Positions 26,176-33,412 of a DNA stretch of 42,398 bases are shown here, in pieces (positions within the stretch are counted from its first letter, which is position 1; each line of letters begins with the position of its first letter). Origin of the DNA: Paludibacteraceae bacterium (GTDB lineage: Bacteria; Bacteroidota; Bacteroidia; Bacteroidales; Paludibacteraceae); contig JAKSNJ010000013.1 of assembly GCA_024399965.1 (NCBI GenBank), positions 1 through 42,398 of the forward strand, read 5' to 3'. The notes beneath the pieces are model-generated. The model made no database searches. It saw nothing but the letters and a program-made list of their open reading frames with translations, and was not told the origin of the DNA. Both the position numbers and the translations under genes were made by a program.

Positions 26176-27051
26176 TTATTTATTGACCGTACTCTCACAA
26201 AGGCGAGCAGCATCGGTATTCGGTAAACAATCCAATGCGTGGATTGGTAATACTTGCAGTATGCCTGCAATCGTACCGTATAGTGCGTCCATCATTTCAG
26301 GAACTATCTTCAGTCCGCTGGCAGACGAAAGAATATAGGCATACGCCTCCGGCAACGACAACTGACGAATCTCATTCTTTGGAGCTTGACTCAGTTTAAC
26401 GATACCGCCTACCGGCACATCGCGATTGATGTAACAAGGTGTCTTACCACTCCATGGTGAACCATAGACACGCACTTCCTTATTCGGCAGAAGGCGCATA
26501 ATAGGATTATCGTCATTCAACAATCGAGCATCTGCAAAGGCCTCCAACCAAAGACGTGAATGAGTAGATTTTCCTGTACCGGATTTACCTAAGAACAAAA
26601 ATCCCTTACCATCTTTTACCGTAACCGACGCATGCATCTCTAATACGCCATATCGGGCAGATGTAAAGGCAAATAAAAGCATTAGTGCATTATCCATAGC
26701 GAACTTCACCTGCTGCGTTTCGGTTTGCAACCGTGCTTCCGTAAAGTCGTGATTGGCACGGATACGTGCACAAATCGGTCCATCCTTTACCATCGACACT
26801 TGTATCAACCAATCGGTATCCAGCCGATCAATTTCAATACGAGGCATATCGTCGTCTGACGTATCCGTAAAGACATGCTCCTGCACACCAGACATACTGA
26901 TTTCACCCATAGAAAGGTGGAATAGCACATCCGTATCGGGTAATTGTGCTATGCGAAAAGGTTCATAGTTGGTCATTCGTGCCAACTGACTCTGCTCGCC
27001 GGATACCGAGAAGCAAAGACCTGCTACTTGATAATTTCTGCTTTCAACCAT
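26176..27051 (-). CDS. HPr kinase/phosphorylase-like P-loop protein
   Basis: A 291-residue protein with the HprK C-terminal kinase fold. The P-loop is GKSGTGKST at residues 155-163, with a downstream LLNDDNP segment in the Walker B/metal position. Family relatives act in peptide modification (for example lasso-peptide tailoring kinases) rather than in sugar regulation. It overlaps the PqqD-like gene by 28 bp and is last in a three-gene operon. No HPr or PTS gene is near. A true HPr kinase is unlikely because the N-terminal domain differs. The substrate is unknown; a peptide or a surface-linked small molecule are possibilities. Confidence 0.75.
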   Translation of the reverse strand: MVESRNYQVAGLCFSVSGEQSQLARMTNYEPFRIAQLPDTDVLFHLSMGEISMSGVQEHVFTDTSDDDMPRIEIDRLDTDWLIQVSMVKDGPICARIRANHDFTEARLQTETQQVKFAMDNALMLLFAFTSARYGVLEMHASVTVKDGKGFLFLGKSGTGKSTHSRLWLEAFADARLLNDDNPIMRLLPNKEVRVYGSPWSGKTPCYINRDVPVGGIVKLSQAPKNEIRQLSLPEAYAYILSSASGLKIVPEMMDALYGTIAGILQVLPIHALDCLPNTDAARLCESTVNK

Positions 27052-27293
27052 GACTCAATCGTAGATTGTGCATCTTGCAATGCCTGTTGGGAGGTCACTT
27101 CGTATTCCTGTGTCAGCAAATCTGCCAAACTCTTGGCATCAAATTCCTTACCATCCATTACCTGCTGCCAAAGGTAAGCAGCTGTTTCGTTCATGGTAAT
27201 CATCTTGTTGAAATTGATTTGCTCAATACCCTCACCTACCAAGATAAATTCATTGCCCAACGGGCGCAATTTAAAACCGGATTTAACTGTCAT
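27024..27293 (-). CDS. PqqD-family (RiPP recognition element-like) protein
   Basis: An 89-residue winged-helix protein of the PqqD type. The pattern GFKLRPLGNEFILVGEG, then INFNKMITMNETAAYLWQQV and a DLLTQEYEV helix is typical. PqqD domains bind leader peptides of ribosomally made, modified peptides and pass them to modification enzymes. It sits between an S26-like peptidase and an HprK-like kinase, overlapping the latter by 28 bp, so the three likely act together. No radical-SAM partner or obvious precursor peptide is next to it. Confidence 0.8.
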   Translation of the reverse strand: MTVKSGFKLRPLGNEFILVGEGIEQINFNKMITMNETAAYLWQQVMDGKEFDAKSLADLLTQEYEVTSQQALQDAQSTIESWLKAEIIK

Positions 27294-27314
27294 ATCTATT
27301 TATTTTATAACCTA

Positions 27315-27746
27315 TTACAATAACCGCGGAGTGTGACGATAAATCTTAAGCAGGTACTTGCGTACCGGCAACAATGCGTGCCATAGCCATCCCCGTGTAA
27401 GCGGTTTGCGATGTCCCTTGGGAGAACGAATCACCGCCACCTGTGCCAACACATCGTCAGTAAAGCAGTACTCCTCACCATATAAATTGCCATCTCCCAT
27501 TAGGGTAACCTGTTCCCCCTCCAAACGAATAAGACGATGCAACACATACCGCCCGTCCTGCACTTGTGCCAAAACAATATCGCCCACGCGTAACCGCTGT
27601 GGTTTGACTAATACCACACTATCCTTCCCTCCCTCAATAAACGGGCGCATACTCACACCGTCCGGAGTAAAACTGACCGTATGTCCCTCATTTATCATAC
27701 GTGCAAATTCAGGAATAAGAACGGCATTGTTTATCAAGTGGGGCAT
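27315..27746 (-). CDS. S24/S26-like peptidase
   Basis: A 143-residue protein when started at ATG 27746. The frame is open further up (27839), but that stretch crosses the promoter, whose -7 element is at 27765-27772. The Ser box is GVSMRPF (S32) and the second box has HR (YVLHRLIR, H70), as in SipW/eukaryote-type signal peptidases that use a Ser-His pair rather than Ser-Lys. GDxxLA and MGDGN segments also fit S26. It has no clear membrane anchor. It is first in the operon with the PqqD-like and HprK-like genes, so a leader-peptide protease is plausible. Confidence 0.75.
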   Translation of the reverse strand: MPHLINNAVLIPEFARMINEGHTVSFTPDGVSMRPFIEGGKDSVVLVKPQRLRVGDIVLAQVQDGRYVLHRLIRLEGEQVTLMGDGNLYGEEYCFTDDVLAQVAVIRSPKGHRKPLTRGWLWHALLPVRKYLLKIYRHTPRLL

Positions 27747-27764
27747 TTTACATAAATTTTGCTG

Positions 27765-27794
27765 CAAAGATACAAAAAAACTTGCATATTTCAA
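27765..27794 (-). promoter_or_regulatory. promoter of the peptidase-PqqD-HprK operon
   Basis: On the minus strand TTG (27794-27792), a 19-nt gap, then TATCTTTG (27772-27765). It overlaps the plus-strand promoter at 27782-27812. Confidence 0.75.
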
Positions 27795-27812
27795 AAAAAA
27801 AGTATAACTTTG
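27782..27812 (+). promoter_or_regulatory. promoter of the GH13 pair
   Basis: TTG at 27782-27784, a 20-nt gap, then TAACTTTG at 27805-27812. Start of transcription is expected near 27819, about 19 nt before ATG 27838. Confidence 0.78.
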
Positions 27813-27837
27813 CACAAAAATTAGTGATTTTACAACC

Positions 27838-29757
27838 ATGAAACGACTACTTTATTATTTACTTCCCCTTTGTTTTTTAACCTGTTGCAACGGCAAGCAC
27901 GACACATTGCTTGTAACGAATCCCATTATGCCCATTCATTATACGGGCGACAGCATGACCATCCATTTAACGGATTATATGCCGTGGTTAGAAGACAGTT
28001 TGGTAGATGTATATGGCGAGAACCGTTTGCGCGTATTGTCAATAGACGATTGCGACATCGTAGTACTTCCCAATATAGCACACCAACAGGGATTGGTAAC
28101 AATGGGCTGTGATGAAAACCATATCTATTTCGGTGTGCGTAGTGAAGTTACGGATTTGCAAATCCTTGCCCTCATAGACAATCATCTTCTGCCAGCCGAA
28201 AGCGTGCAAGCAGTAGATAGTGTCACTTATGTACTGACACTGCCGGAAAAGGCAGCAGCAGGGCGCTCGTTCGTACGTATCTATGCACAAGGCGATGTGT
28301 TGTATAACGACCTACTTATCCCTCTGCAAGATGGTGCCCCGATAACGGAAGTGGGCAGTTTAACCCGCCACGATGACCAATCACAAGTGCTTTACTCACT
28401 GATGGTGGATCGCTTTAACAACGGTAACACACAGAACGACTGGAAAATGAATTCGCCGGAAGTGCTGGACATCGTAGATTATCAAGGGGGTGATTTACAA
28501 GGTATTACCGATAAGATTAATGATGGTTTCTTCGATAGTTTAGGTATTACCACCATTTGGATTAGTCCTATTACCCAAAACCCGTGGGACGCGTGGGGGT
28601 GCTACCGTTTTGCTAACGGCAACAAGTACGATAGTACCATGACCTACACCAAGTTCTCTGCTTACCACGGCTACTGGCCACTTTATACCACCGTTTTGGA
28701 AAAACGCTTTGGTACAGATAAAGAATTTAAGACACTACTCACAACCGCTCACCAGCACCAAATGAACGTCATCTTGGACTACGTAGCCAACCACATGCAT
28801 ATCGATGCTCCTACCCTGCAGGAGCACCCCGATTGGCACACTGATTCTATCTTGCCTGACGGACGACGTAACTTTGAATTGTGGGACGAAGCACGCTTGA
28901 CAACGTGGTTTGATACGCATATCCCCACTCTGGACTTGGAGCGAGAGGAAGTATGTAACCCTATGACAGATAGTGCTTTATATTGGTTAGAGAATTACGA
29001 GTTAGACGGGTTCCGCCATGATGCATGCAAACATATCCCGGAGAGCTACTGGCGTATGCTGACCCACAAAATGGTACAACGCTATCCCAACCGCCATGTA
29101 TGGATGATAGGTGAGACATACGGTTCACCGGAACTGATTAACACTTATGTCAAATCGGGTATGCTGAATGCACAATTTGATTTTAATGTGTATTTTACCG
29201 CCACTCACGCTATAGCAGGCGACGGTTCGTTTAGTGACATTAACCGCGTTATCTTGGAGTCCCTTGCCACCTATGGTGCGCACCACACGATGGGTAATAT
29301 CAGCGGTAACCACGACCAAGTGCGTGTGGCCTCATTAGCCGATGGTGCCGTACGCTTTGACGAAGACCCCAAAGAAGCAGGTTGGACACGCGATGTACGT
29401 CCTGCCACCGATTTGGCCTATACGCGCGCTATCCAGTTAGAGGTGCTGAATATGACTATCCCCGGCGTGCCTTGTATCTATCAAGGCGATGAATATGCCG
29501 AAATCGGCGCCAATGACCCTGATAACCGTCACATGATGCGTTTTGAGGGCTATAGCGACAAAGAGCAGGAGTTCCGTAATAAGGTACACGAATTAATCAA
29601 TCTACGTCGCCACTCAATGGCACTGATGTACGGCGAGTACCTGCCCCTGCAAGTCAGCAACGATACCCTTATGTTCGAACGTGTATATATGAACGAACAC
29701 GTGCGCGTGACGATGATTCGTGACCAACACAGCGAAATCGCCACTTGGGAAGAATAA
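27838..29757 (+). CDS. GH13 alpha-amylase-family lipoprotein (SusG/neopullulanase-like)
   Basis: A 639-residue lipoprotein: the hydrophobic start ends with a double Cys (FLTCCN, C16/C17) suited to lipid attachment. Residues 20-175 form a beta-sandwich-like N-terminal domain. The GH13 barrel then shows DYVANH (314-319), GFRHDACKH with nucleophile D395, IGET with acid/base E426, and NISGNHDQ with D493. All catalytic residues are present, so it should cleave alpha-glucans such as starch or maltooligosaccharides outside the inner membrane. The second GH13 gene follows 30 bp later. No SusC/SusD pair is nearby. The exact linkage specificity cannot be told. Confidence 0.88.
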   Translation: MKRLLYYLLPLCFLTCCNGKHDTLLVTNPIMPIHYTGDSMTIHLTDYMPWLEDSLVDVYGENRLRVLSIDDCDIVVLPNIAHQQGLVTMGCDENHIYFGVRSEVTDLQILALIDNHLLPAESVQAVDSVTYVLTLPEKAAAGRSFVRIYAQGDVLYNDLLIPLQDGAPITEVGSLTRHDDQSQVLYSLMVDRFNNGNTQNDWKMNSPEVLDIVDYQGGDLQGITDKINDGFFDSLGITTIWISPITQNPWDAWGCYRFANGNKYDSTMTYTKFSAYHGYWPLYTTVLEKRFGTDKEFKTLLTTAHQHQMNVILDYVANHMHIDAPTLQEHPDWHTDSILPDGRRNFELWDEARLTTWFDTHIPTLDLEREEVCNPMTDSALYWLENYELDGFRHDACKHIPESYWRMLTHKMVQRYPNRHVWMIGETYGSPELINTYVKSGMLNAQFDFNVYFTATHAIAGDGSFSDINRVILESLATYGAHHTMGNISGNHDQVRVASLADGAVRFDEDPKEAGWTRDVRPATDLAYTRAIQLEVLNMTIPGVPCIYQGDEYAEIGANDPDNRHMMRFEGYSDKEQEFRNKVHELINLRRHSMALMYGEYLPLQVSNDTLMFERVYMNEHVRVTMIRDQHSEIATWEE

Positions 29758-29787
29758 AAATAACCCTTTTAATTAAATAATAACACG

Positions 29788-31149
29788 ATGAAAAAACTCT
29801 TTGTATTGGCATTAGGCGTATTGACGCTGGCTGCCTGTGGCAACAAACAATGCTGCCAAGAGCATCGTCACACCTGCTGGGCATACGATGCAACTATTTA
29901 TGAACTGAACACCCGTCAACTATCCGAAGAAGGCACTTTTGCTGCTGCAGAAGAGCGTTTGGAGACGTTAAAAGATTGTGGTGTAGATATTATCTGGGTA
30001 ATGCCCTGTCAGCCCATTGGTAAGTTGACCCGTAAAGGGACATTAGGCAGTTATTACTCCATCATTGATTACTGCCAAATCAATCCTGAATTTGGTACGA
30101 TGGACGATTTCAAGCGTTTTCTTAACAAAGCCCATGAGTTAGGAATGAAAGTCATTTTGGACTGGGTAGCCAATCACACGGCTCCGGATAGTGAGTGGAC
30201 CAAGAATGAGGGCTGGCACTATCGCGACAGTTTGGGCAACCTGATGGTACAATACGACTGGACCGACATTTCCAAACTGAATTACGACAACCAAGATATG
30301 CGTGCTGCCATGAAGCAAGCTATGCATTTTTGGATGGATTCCGTAGGCATTGACGGTTTCCGCTGTGATGTAGCAGGTGAAGTACCTACTGATTTCTGGA
30401 ACGATGCTATGGGTGAACTCAAAGCCAAGTATCCCAATATGTTCACCCTTGCCGAAAACGAAGATAAGGCACAAGAGTTGACCGAAACAGCATTTGATAT
30501 GTACTACGGTTGGGAATTGCACCACCTAATGAATGACGTGGCACAAGGCAAAAGCAGCGTAGAGGACTTGTGGGCATATTTCCAAAAGTGCGACACGACT
30601 ATCCGTCCCGAGGCCATTCGTATGAATTTCACCAGCAATCATGACGAGAACAGTTGGAACGGCACTGAATATGAGCGTCTGGGTGATGCCGTAGAGTTAT
30701 TTACTGCCTTTACATACGTTGTACCGGGTATGCCAATGATTTATACCGGTCAACCGGCAGGTAACAACCACCGTTTGGCTTTCTTTGAGAAAGACTGCAT
30801 TGACACACTGATGTATGACGGCGGTAAGAAATATATGTTATATAAATCTCTGAACGAGTTGCGTGCCAATAACAGTGCATTATGGAGCCCTGAGTGCGGC
30901 GGCAAGATGGTACGTTTGGAGACAGACAATGCCAATATCTTTGCGTGTGTACGCGAGAAGAGCTGCAAGAAATGTGGCAGCAACACTGTTATCGCTATTA
31001 TGAATATGTCTAACGAGGAGCAAACCGTTACCGTATCGTTAGGCGAATTGGCAGGAACTTACCACTGTATGTGTGGCAAGGACGTGACACTGACGGAGAC
31101 CTATCAACTGACTATGAGTCCCTGGCAATGGATGATAGTCAGCAAATAA
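29788..31149 (+). CDS. GH13 alpha-amylase-family lipoprotein
   Basis: A 453-residue lipoprotein with lipobox LAAC (C17). The barrel starts almost at once (ATIYELNTRQLS). Motifs: DWVANH (125-130), GFRCDVAGEVP with nucleophile D194, LAENED with acid/base E223, and SNHDENSW with D286. A C-terminal beta domain ends MSPWQWMIVSK. The Cys content is high, including CGNKQCC after the lipobox and CKKCG near residue 395. It is probably co-transcribed with the longer GH13 gene, and the two may work on polymer and oligomer respectively, which is inference. A terminator follows. Confidence 0.88.
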   Translation: MKKLFVLALGVLTLAACGNKQCCQEHRHTCWAYDATIYELNTRQLSEEGTFAAAEERLETLKDCGVDIIWVMPCQPIGKLTRKGTLGSYYSIIDYCQINPEFGTMDDFKRFLNKAHELGMKVILDWVANHTAPDSEWTKNEGWHYRDSLGNLMVQYDWTDISKLNYDNQDMRAAMKQAMHFWMDSVGIDGFRCDVAGEVPTDFWNDAMGELKAKYPNMFTLAENEDKAQELTETAFDMYYGWELHHLMNDVAQGKSSVEDLWAYFQKCDTTIRPEAIRMNFTSNHDENSWNGTEYERLGDAVELFTAFTYVVPGMPMIYTGQPAGNNHRLAFFEKDCIDTLMYDGGKKYMLYKSLNELRANNSALWSPECGGKMVRLETDNANIFACVREKSCKKCGSNTVIAIMNMSNEEQTVTVSLGELAGTYHCMCGKDVTLTETYQLTMSPWQWMIVSK

Positions 31150-31172
31150 TCATACTGATTGTGTGATACAAC

Positions 31173-31204
31173 AAAGGAGCAGCCCAAATGGTCTGCTCCT
31201 TTTT
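31173..31204 (+). terminator. intrinsic terminator, probably bidirectional
   Basis: AAAGGAGCAG (31173-31182) pairs perfectly with CTGCTCCTTT (31193-31202) around a 10-nt loop, followed by a T-run. It closes the GH13 operon, and read on the other strand it lies just after the stop of rng. Confidence 0.88.
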
Positions 31205-31205
31205 C

Positions 31206-32765
31206 TTAACTTTTTTGCACAAATCGCGTTTGCAACATGCCCAAATTCTGGTCTTCACGCAGGTGGACGCCATACCGGCGGAACCATTTCTGCTTGAGAT
31301 TGCCTACCCAACCCTTGCACGCATAGGCGTACACAAACGGGTGTAGGTAAAGAATGAGTCCTTTTCCGTGTTCTGCCGTTTGTTGAGCAATCTGTTCCTC
31401 CACTTGATCAGTAAACAAGATAGAGGGTTGGATTTTTCCCTTGCCCATACAAGTGGGGCACACTTCCATCACATTCATTTCCACCGCGGGGCGCACGCGT
31501 TGGCGAGTGATTTGCATCAAGCCGAATTTACTGAGCGGCAGCACATTGTGTTTAGCTCGATCGTTGTTCATCAGTGCGACCATGTGTTCAAAGAGTTGAT
31601 CTTGGTGCTGCTTATCGTCCATATCAATGAAATCGACAATAATGATACCTCCGATATCTCTCAGTCGCAGTTGGTGAACTATCTCGTCCGCCGCTAACAT
31701 GTTGTATTGAAACGCATTTTCCTCTTGGTCTTCGTAAAGTTTTTTACTTCCGGAGTTGACATCAATGGCAAACAGAGCTTCCGTTTTGTCAATGACGAGA
31801 TAGCCACCGTTTTTGAAGCCGACTGTCCGTCCCAATCCGGTTTTCATCTGTCGCGTGATGTCAAAGGCATCGAAGATAGGTTGCTCTTTCTTGTAGAGTT
31901 TCACTATCTTGACGGCACTTGGAGCAATGAGTTCGACATATTGTCGCACCTGCTCGTACATCTCGGGGTCGTTGATATGAATACCGGCAAAGTCCGGTGT
32001 GAGCATATCGCGTAGGATACCGATTGTTCGTCCGGGTTCCTCGCCCACGAGTCGCACATCAGTGTCCTTTTTTCCGTCCACGACGGCTTTTTGTTTAGGA
32101 ACTTGCAGATTGCGTATCGTCTCCTCCCACCGTTTTTGGAGCAGTTTGAGTTCATTATCCAATTCCATGACCCGTTTGTCCTCAGCCAAGGTGCGTACGA
32201 TTACGCCAAACCCCTGTGGTTTGACAGACTGAACCAGTTGTTTGAGACGGCTTTTTTCGCTTTCGCGCTTAATTTTGGAGGAAACCATTACCTTGTCGGC
32301 ATACGGAATCAGCACCATATTGCGTCCCGCTATGCTCAATTCGGCCGTAAGGCGGGGTCCTTTGGTATTGATAGGTTCCTTGATGACCTGTACGAGTAGT
32401 TGGTCACCAACGTGTAAGAAGTCCGCTATTTGTCCCTCTTTTCCCACGGAAGGTTGCCTTTTAATAGTAGTAAGCGAAGGCATTTTTCGGCGGTCGCTCA
32501 CTGCTTTTTTGGTCAACTCACGCAGCGTAAGAAACTCGGAGCCCAAATCCAAGTAGTGCAGAAAAGCTTCTTTTTCATAACCTACATCCACAAAAACTGC
32601 ATTCAGCGCGGGCATCACTTTCTTGACACGTCCGTAATAGATATTTCCTACGGCAAAGTTGTCTTCGTCCCGTTTTTCCCGATTGACTTCCTGTAAGCGG
32701 CCGTCTTCGGTCAATGCGATAGCAATCTCATGTGGCTGTACGTCCACAAATAGTTCGCTTTTCAT
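31206..32765 (-). CDS. rng: ribonuclease G/E family endoribonuclease
   Basis: A 519-residue cytoplasmic endoribonuclease for rRNA maturation and mRNA decay. The N-terminal S1 domain (GNIYYGRVKKVMPALNAVFV) carries a Lys-rich insertion around residues 85-112. The catalytic DNase I-like part has AIDVNSG (D335) and IIIVDFIDM (D378). The zinc-link CPTC (C436, C439) is present. Length fits RNase G with no RNase E degradosome tail. An attenuator-like hairpin lies in the leader. HU and a tiny basic protein are upstream on the same strand. Confidence 0.93.
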   Translation of the reverse strand: MKSELFVDVQPHEIAIALTEDGRLQEVNREKRDEDNFAVGNIYYGRVKKVMPALNAVFVDVGYEKEAFLHYLDLGSEFLTLRELTKKAVSDRRKMPSLTTIKRQPSVGKEGQIADFLHVGDQLLVQVIKEPINTKGPRLTAELSIAGRNMVLIPYADKVMVSSKIKRESEKSRLKQLVQSVKPQGFGVIVRTLAEDKRVMELDNELKLLQKRWEETIRNLQVPKQKAVVDGKKDTDVRLVGEEPGRTIGILRDMLTPDFAGIHINDPEMYEQVRQYVELIAPSAVKIVKLYKKEQPIFDAFDITRQMKTGLGRTVGFKNGGYLVIDKTEALFAIDVNSGSKKLYEDQEENAFQYNMLAADEIVHQLRLRDIGGIIIVDFIDMDDKQHQDQLFEHMVALMNNDRAKHNVLPLSKFGLMQITRQRVRPAVEMNVMEVCPTCMGKGKIQPSILFTDQVEEQIAQQTAEHGKGLILYLHPFVYAYACKGWVGNLKQKWFRRYGVHLREDQNLGMLQTRFVQKS

Positions 32766-32779
32766 AAATTCAATACATT

Positions 32780-32840
32780 AAAAAAATAAGGCCTTGTAGC
32801 CAATTACTTTGCGCCCAAAGTAATTTATCGCCACAAAGCC
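32780..32840 (-). terminator. two-stem leader hairpin with T-run ahead of rng
   Basis: Read on the minus strand: an outer stem (32840-32833 with 32797-32790, eight pairs including one G-U) and a perfect 10-bp inner stem AATTACTTTG/CAAAGTAATT (32802-32811 with 32816-32825) closed by four bases. TTATTTTTTT follows at once. This is the layout of an intrinsic terminator for the HU operon or an attenuator for rng. Confidence 0.7.
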
Positions 32841-32887
32841 AAGTTAAATAATAGTCGCCGAAGCGTCACTAAAGTGCGAGTGGCACC

Positions 32888-32977
32888 TTACTTATGCTTA
32901 TGGCGATTCTTGCGCAAACGTTTTTTACGTTTGTGCGTAGACATCTTATGTCTCTTATGTTTCTTTCCGTTAGGCAT
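32888..32977 (-). CDS. 29-residue extremely basic conserved-type small protein
   Basis: A hidden ORF between hup and rng, ATG 32977 to TAA 32888. Of 29 residues 10 are Lys, 5 Arg and 5 His; it begins MPNGKKHKRHK and ends RKNRHKHK. There are no acidic residues. Such short Lys/Arg/His proteins near rng and HU occur in other Bacteroidales as I recall. The composition is that of a ribosomal or RNA-binding protein (compare bTHX-type small-subunit proteins), but the sequence does not show the Thermus THX motif. It follows HU by 28 bp on the same transcript. Confidence 0.75.
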   Translation of the reverse strand: MPNGKKHKRHKMSTHKRKKRLRKNRHKHK

Positions 32978-33005
32978 AAAAGTAAAAATTTATAGAGTTA
33001 ATATA

Positions 33006-33278
33006 TTATTTCATCAAATCGGTGAAATCATCAGAAGGTTTGAAGGCAGGAATTTTGTGCTCAGGAACCACCAACGATTTATTAGCTGTAATGTTGCGAG
33101 CGATTTTTTGCTTACGCACCTTGGTTATAAAACTACCGAAGCCACGGAGATATACATTGTTACCCCCTGCAACGGACTTCTTAACATTTACCATTGCCGA
33201 CTCCAATACGTTCAAAATAGTTACACGATCATAACCAGTTTGGATAGCAATCTCGTTCACAAGTTCTGCTTTTGTCAT
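33006..33278 (-). CDS. HU-family DNA-binding protein
   Basis: A 90-residue nucleoid protein. The family pattern is complete: MTKAELVNEIAIQTGYDR, an alpha-helical dimerisation part, then NVYLRGFGSF and a beta-arm (RKQKIARNITANKS) that grips bent DNA. Length is exactly that of HU. It bends and compacts DNA. The promoter is just upstream, and the 29-residue basic protein gene follows in the same direction. Confidence 0.93.
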   Translation of the reverse strand: MTKAELVNEIAIQTGYDRVTILNVLESAMVNVKKSVAGGNNVYLRGFGSFITKVRKQKIARNITANKSLVVPEHKIPAFKPSDDFTDLMK

Positions 33279-33321
33279 AATATTCTAATGATTAAAATTT
33301 TTCCTACGCCGAATTTGGATG

Positions 33322-33352
33322 CAAAGTTACTATAAATTTCTGAAATACAAAA
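33322..33352 (-). promoter_or_regulatory. promoter of the HU gene
   Basis: On the minus strand TTTTG (33352-33348), an 18-nt gap, then TAACTTTG (33329-33322). The gap is slightly short compared with other promoters here. Confidence 0.65.
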
Positions 33353-33392
33353 GTTTTTTGCAAAAAAAATTCATTTTTTGTGTTTTTTTTTG

Positions 33393-33400
33393 TAATTTTG
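33393..33400 (+). promoter_or_regulatory. -7 element TAATTTTG ahead of mutY
   Basis: TAATTTTG matches TAnnTTTG and lies 13 nt before ATG 33413, but no -33 element is seen at the usual distance. It also argues that the open frame upstream of 33413 is not translated. Confidence 0.5.
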
Positions 33401-33412
33401 CACTCCAAAACG

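Noticed and set aside
26176-27051. True HPr kinase/phosphorylase of carbon control
   Set aside because: N-terminal domain does not fit, no HPr/PTS genes nearby, and operon partners are PqqD-like and peptidase genes.
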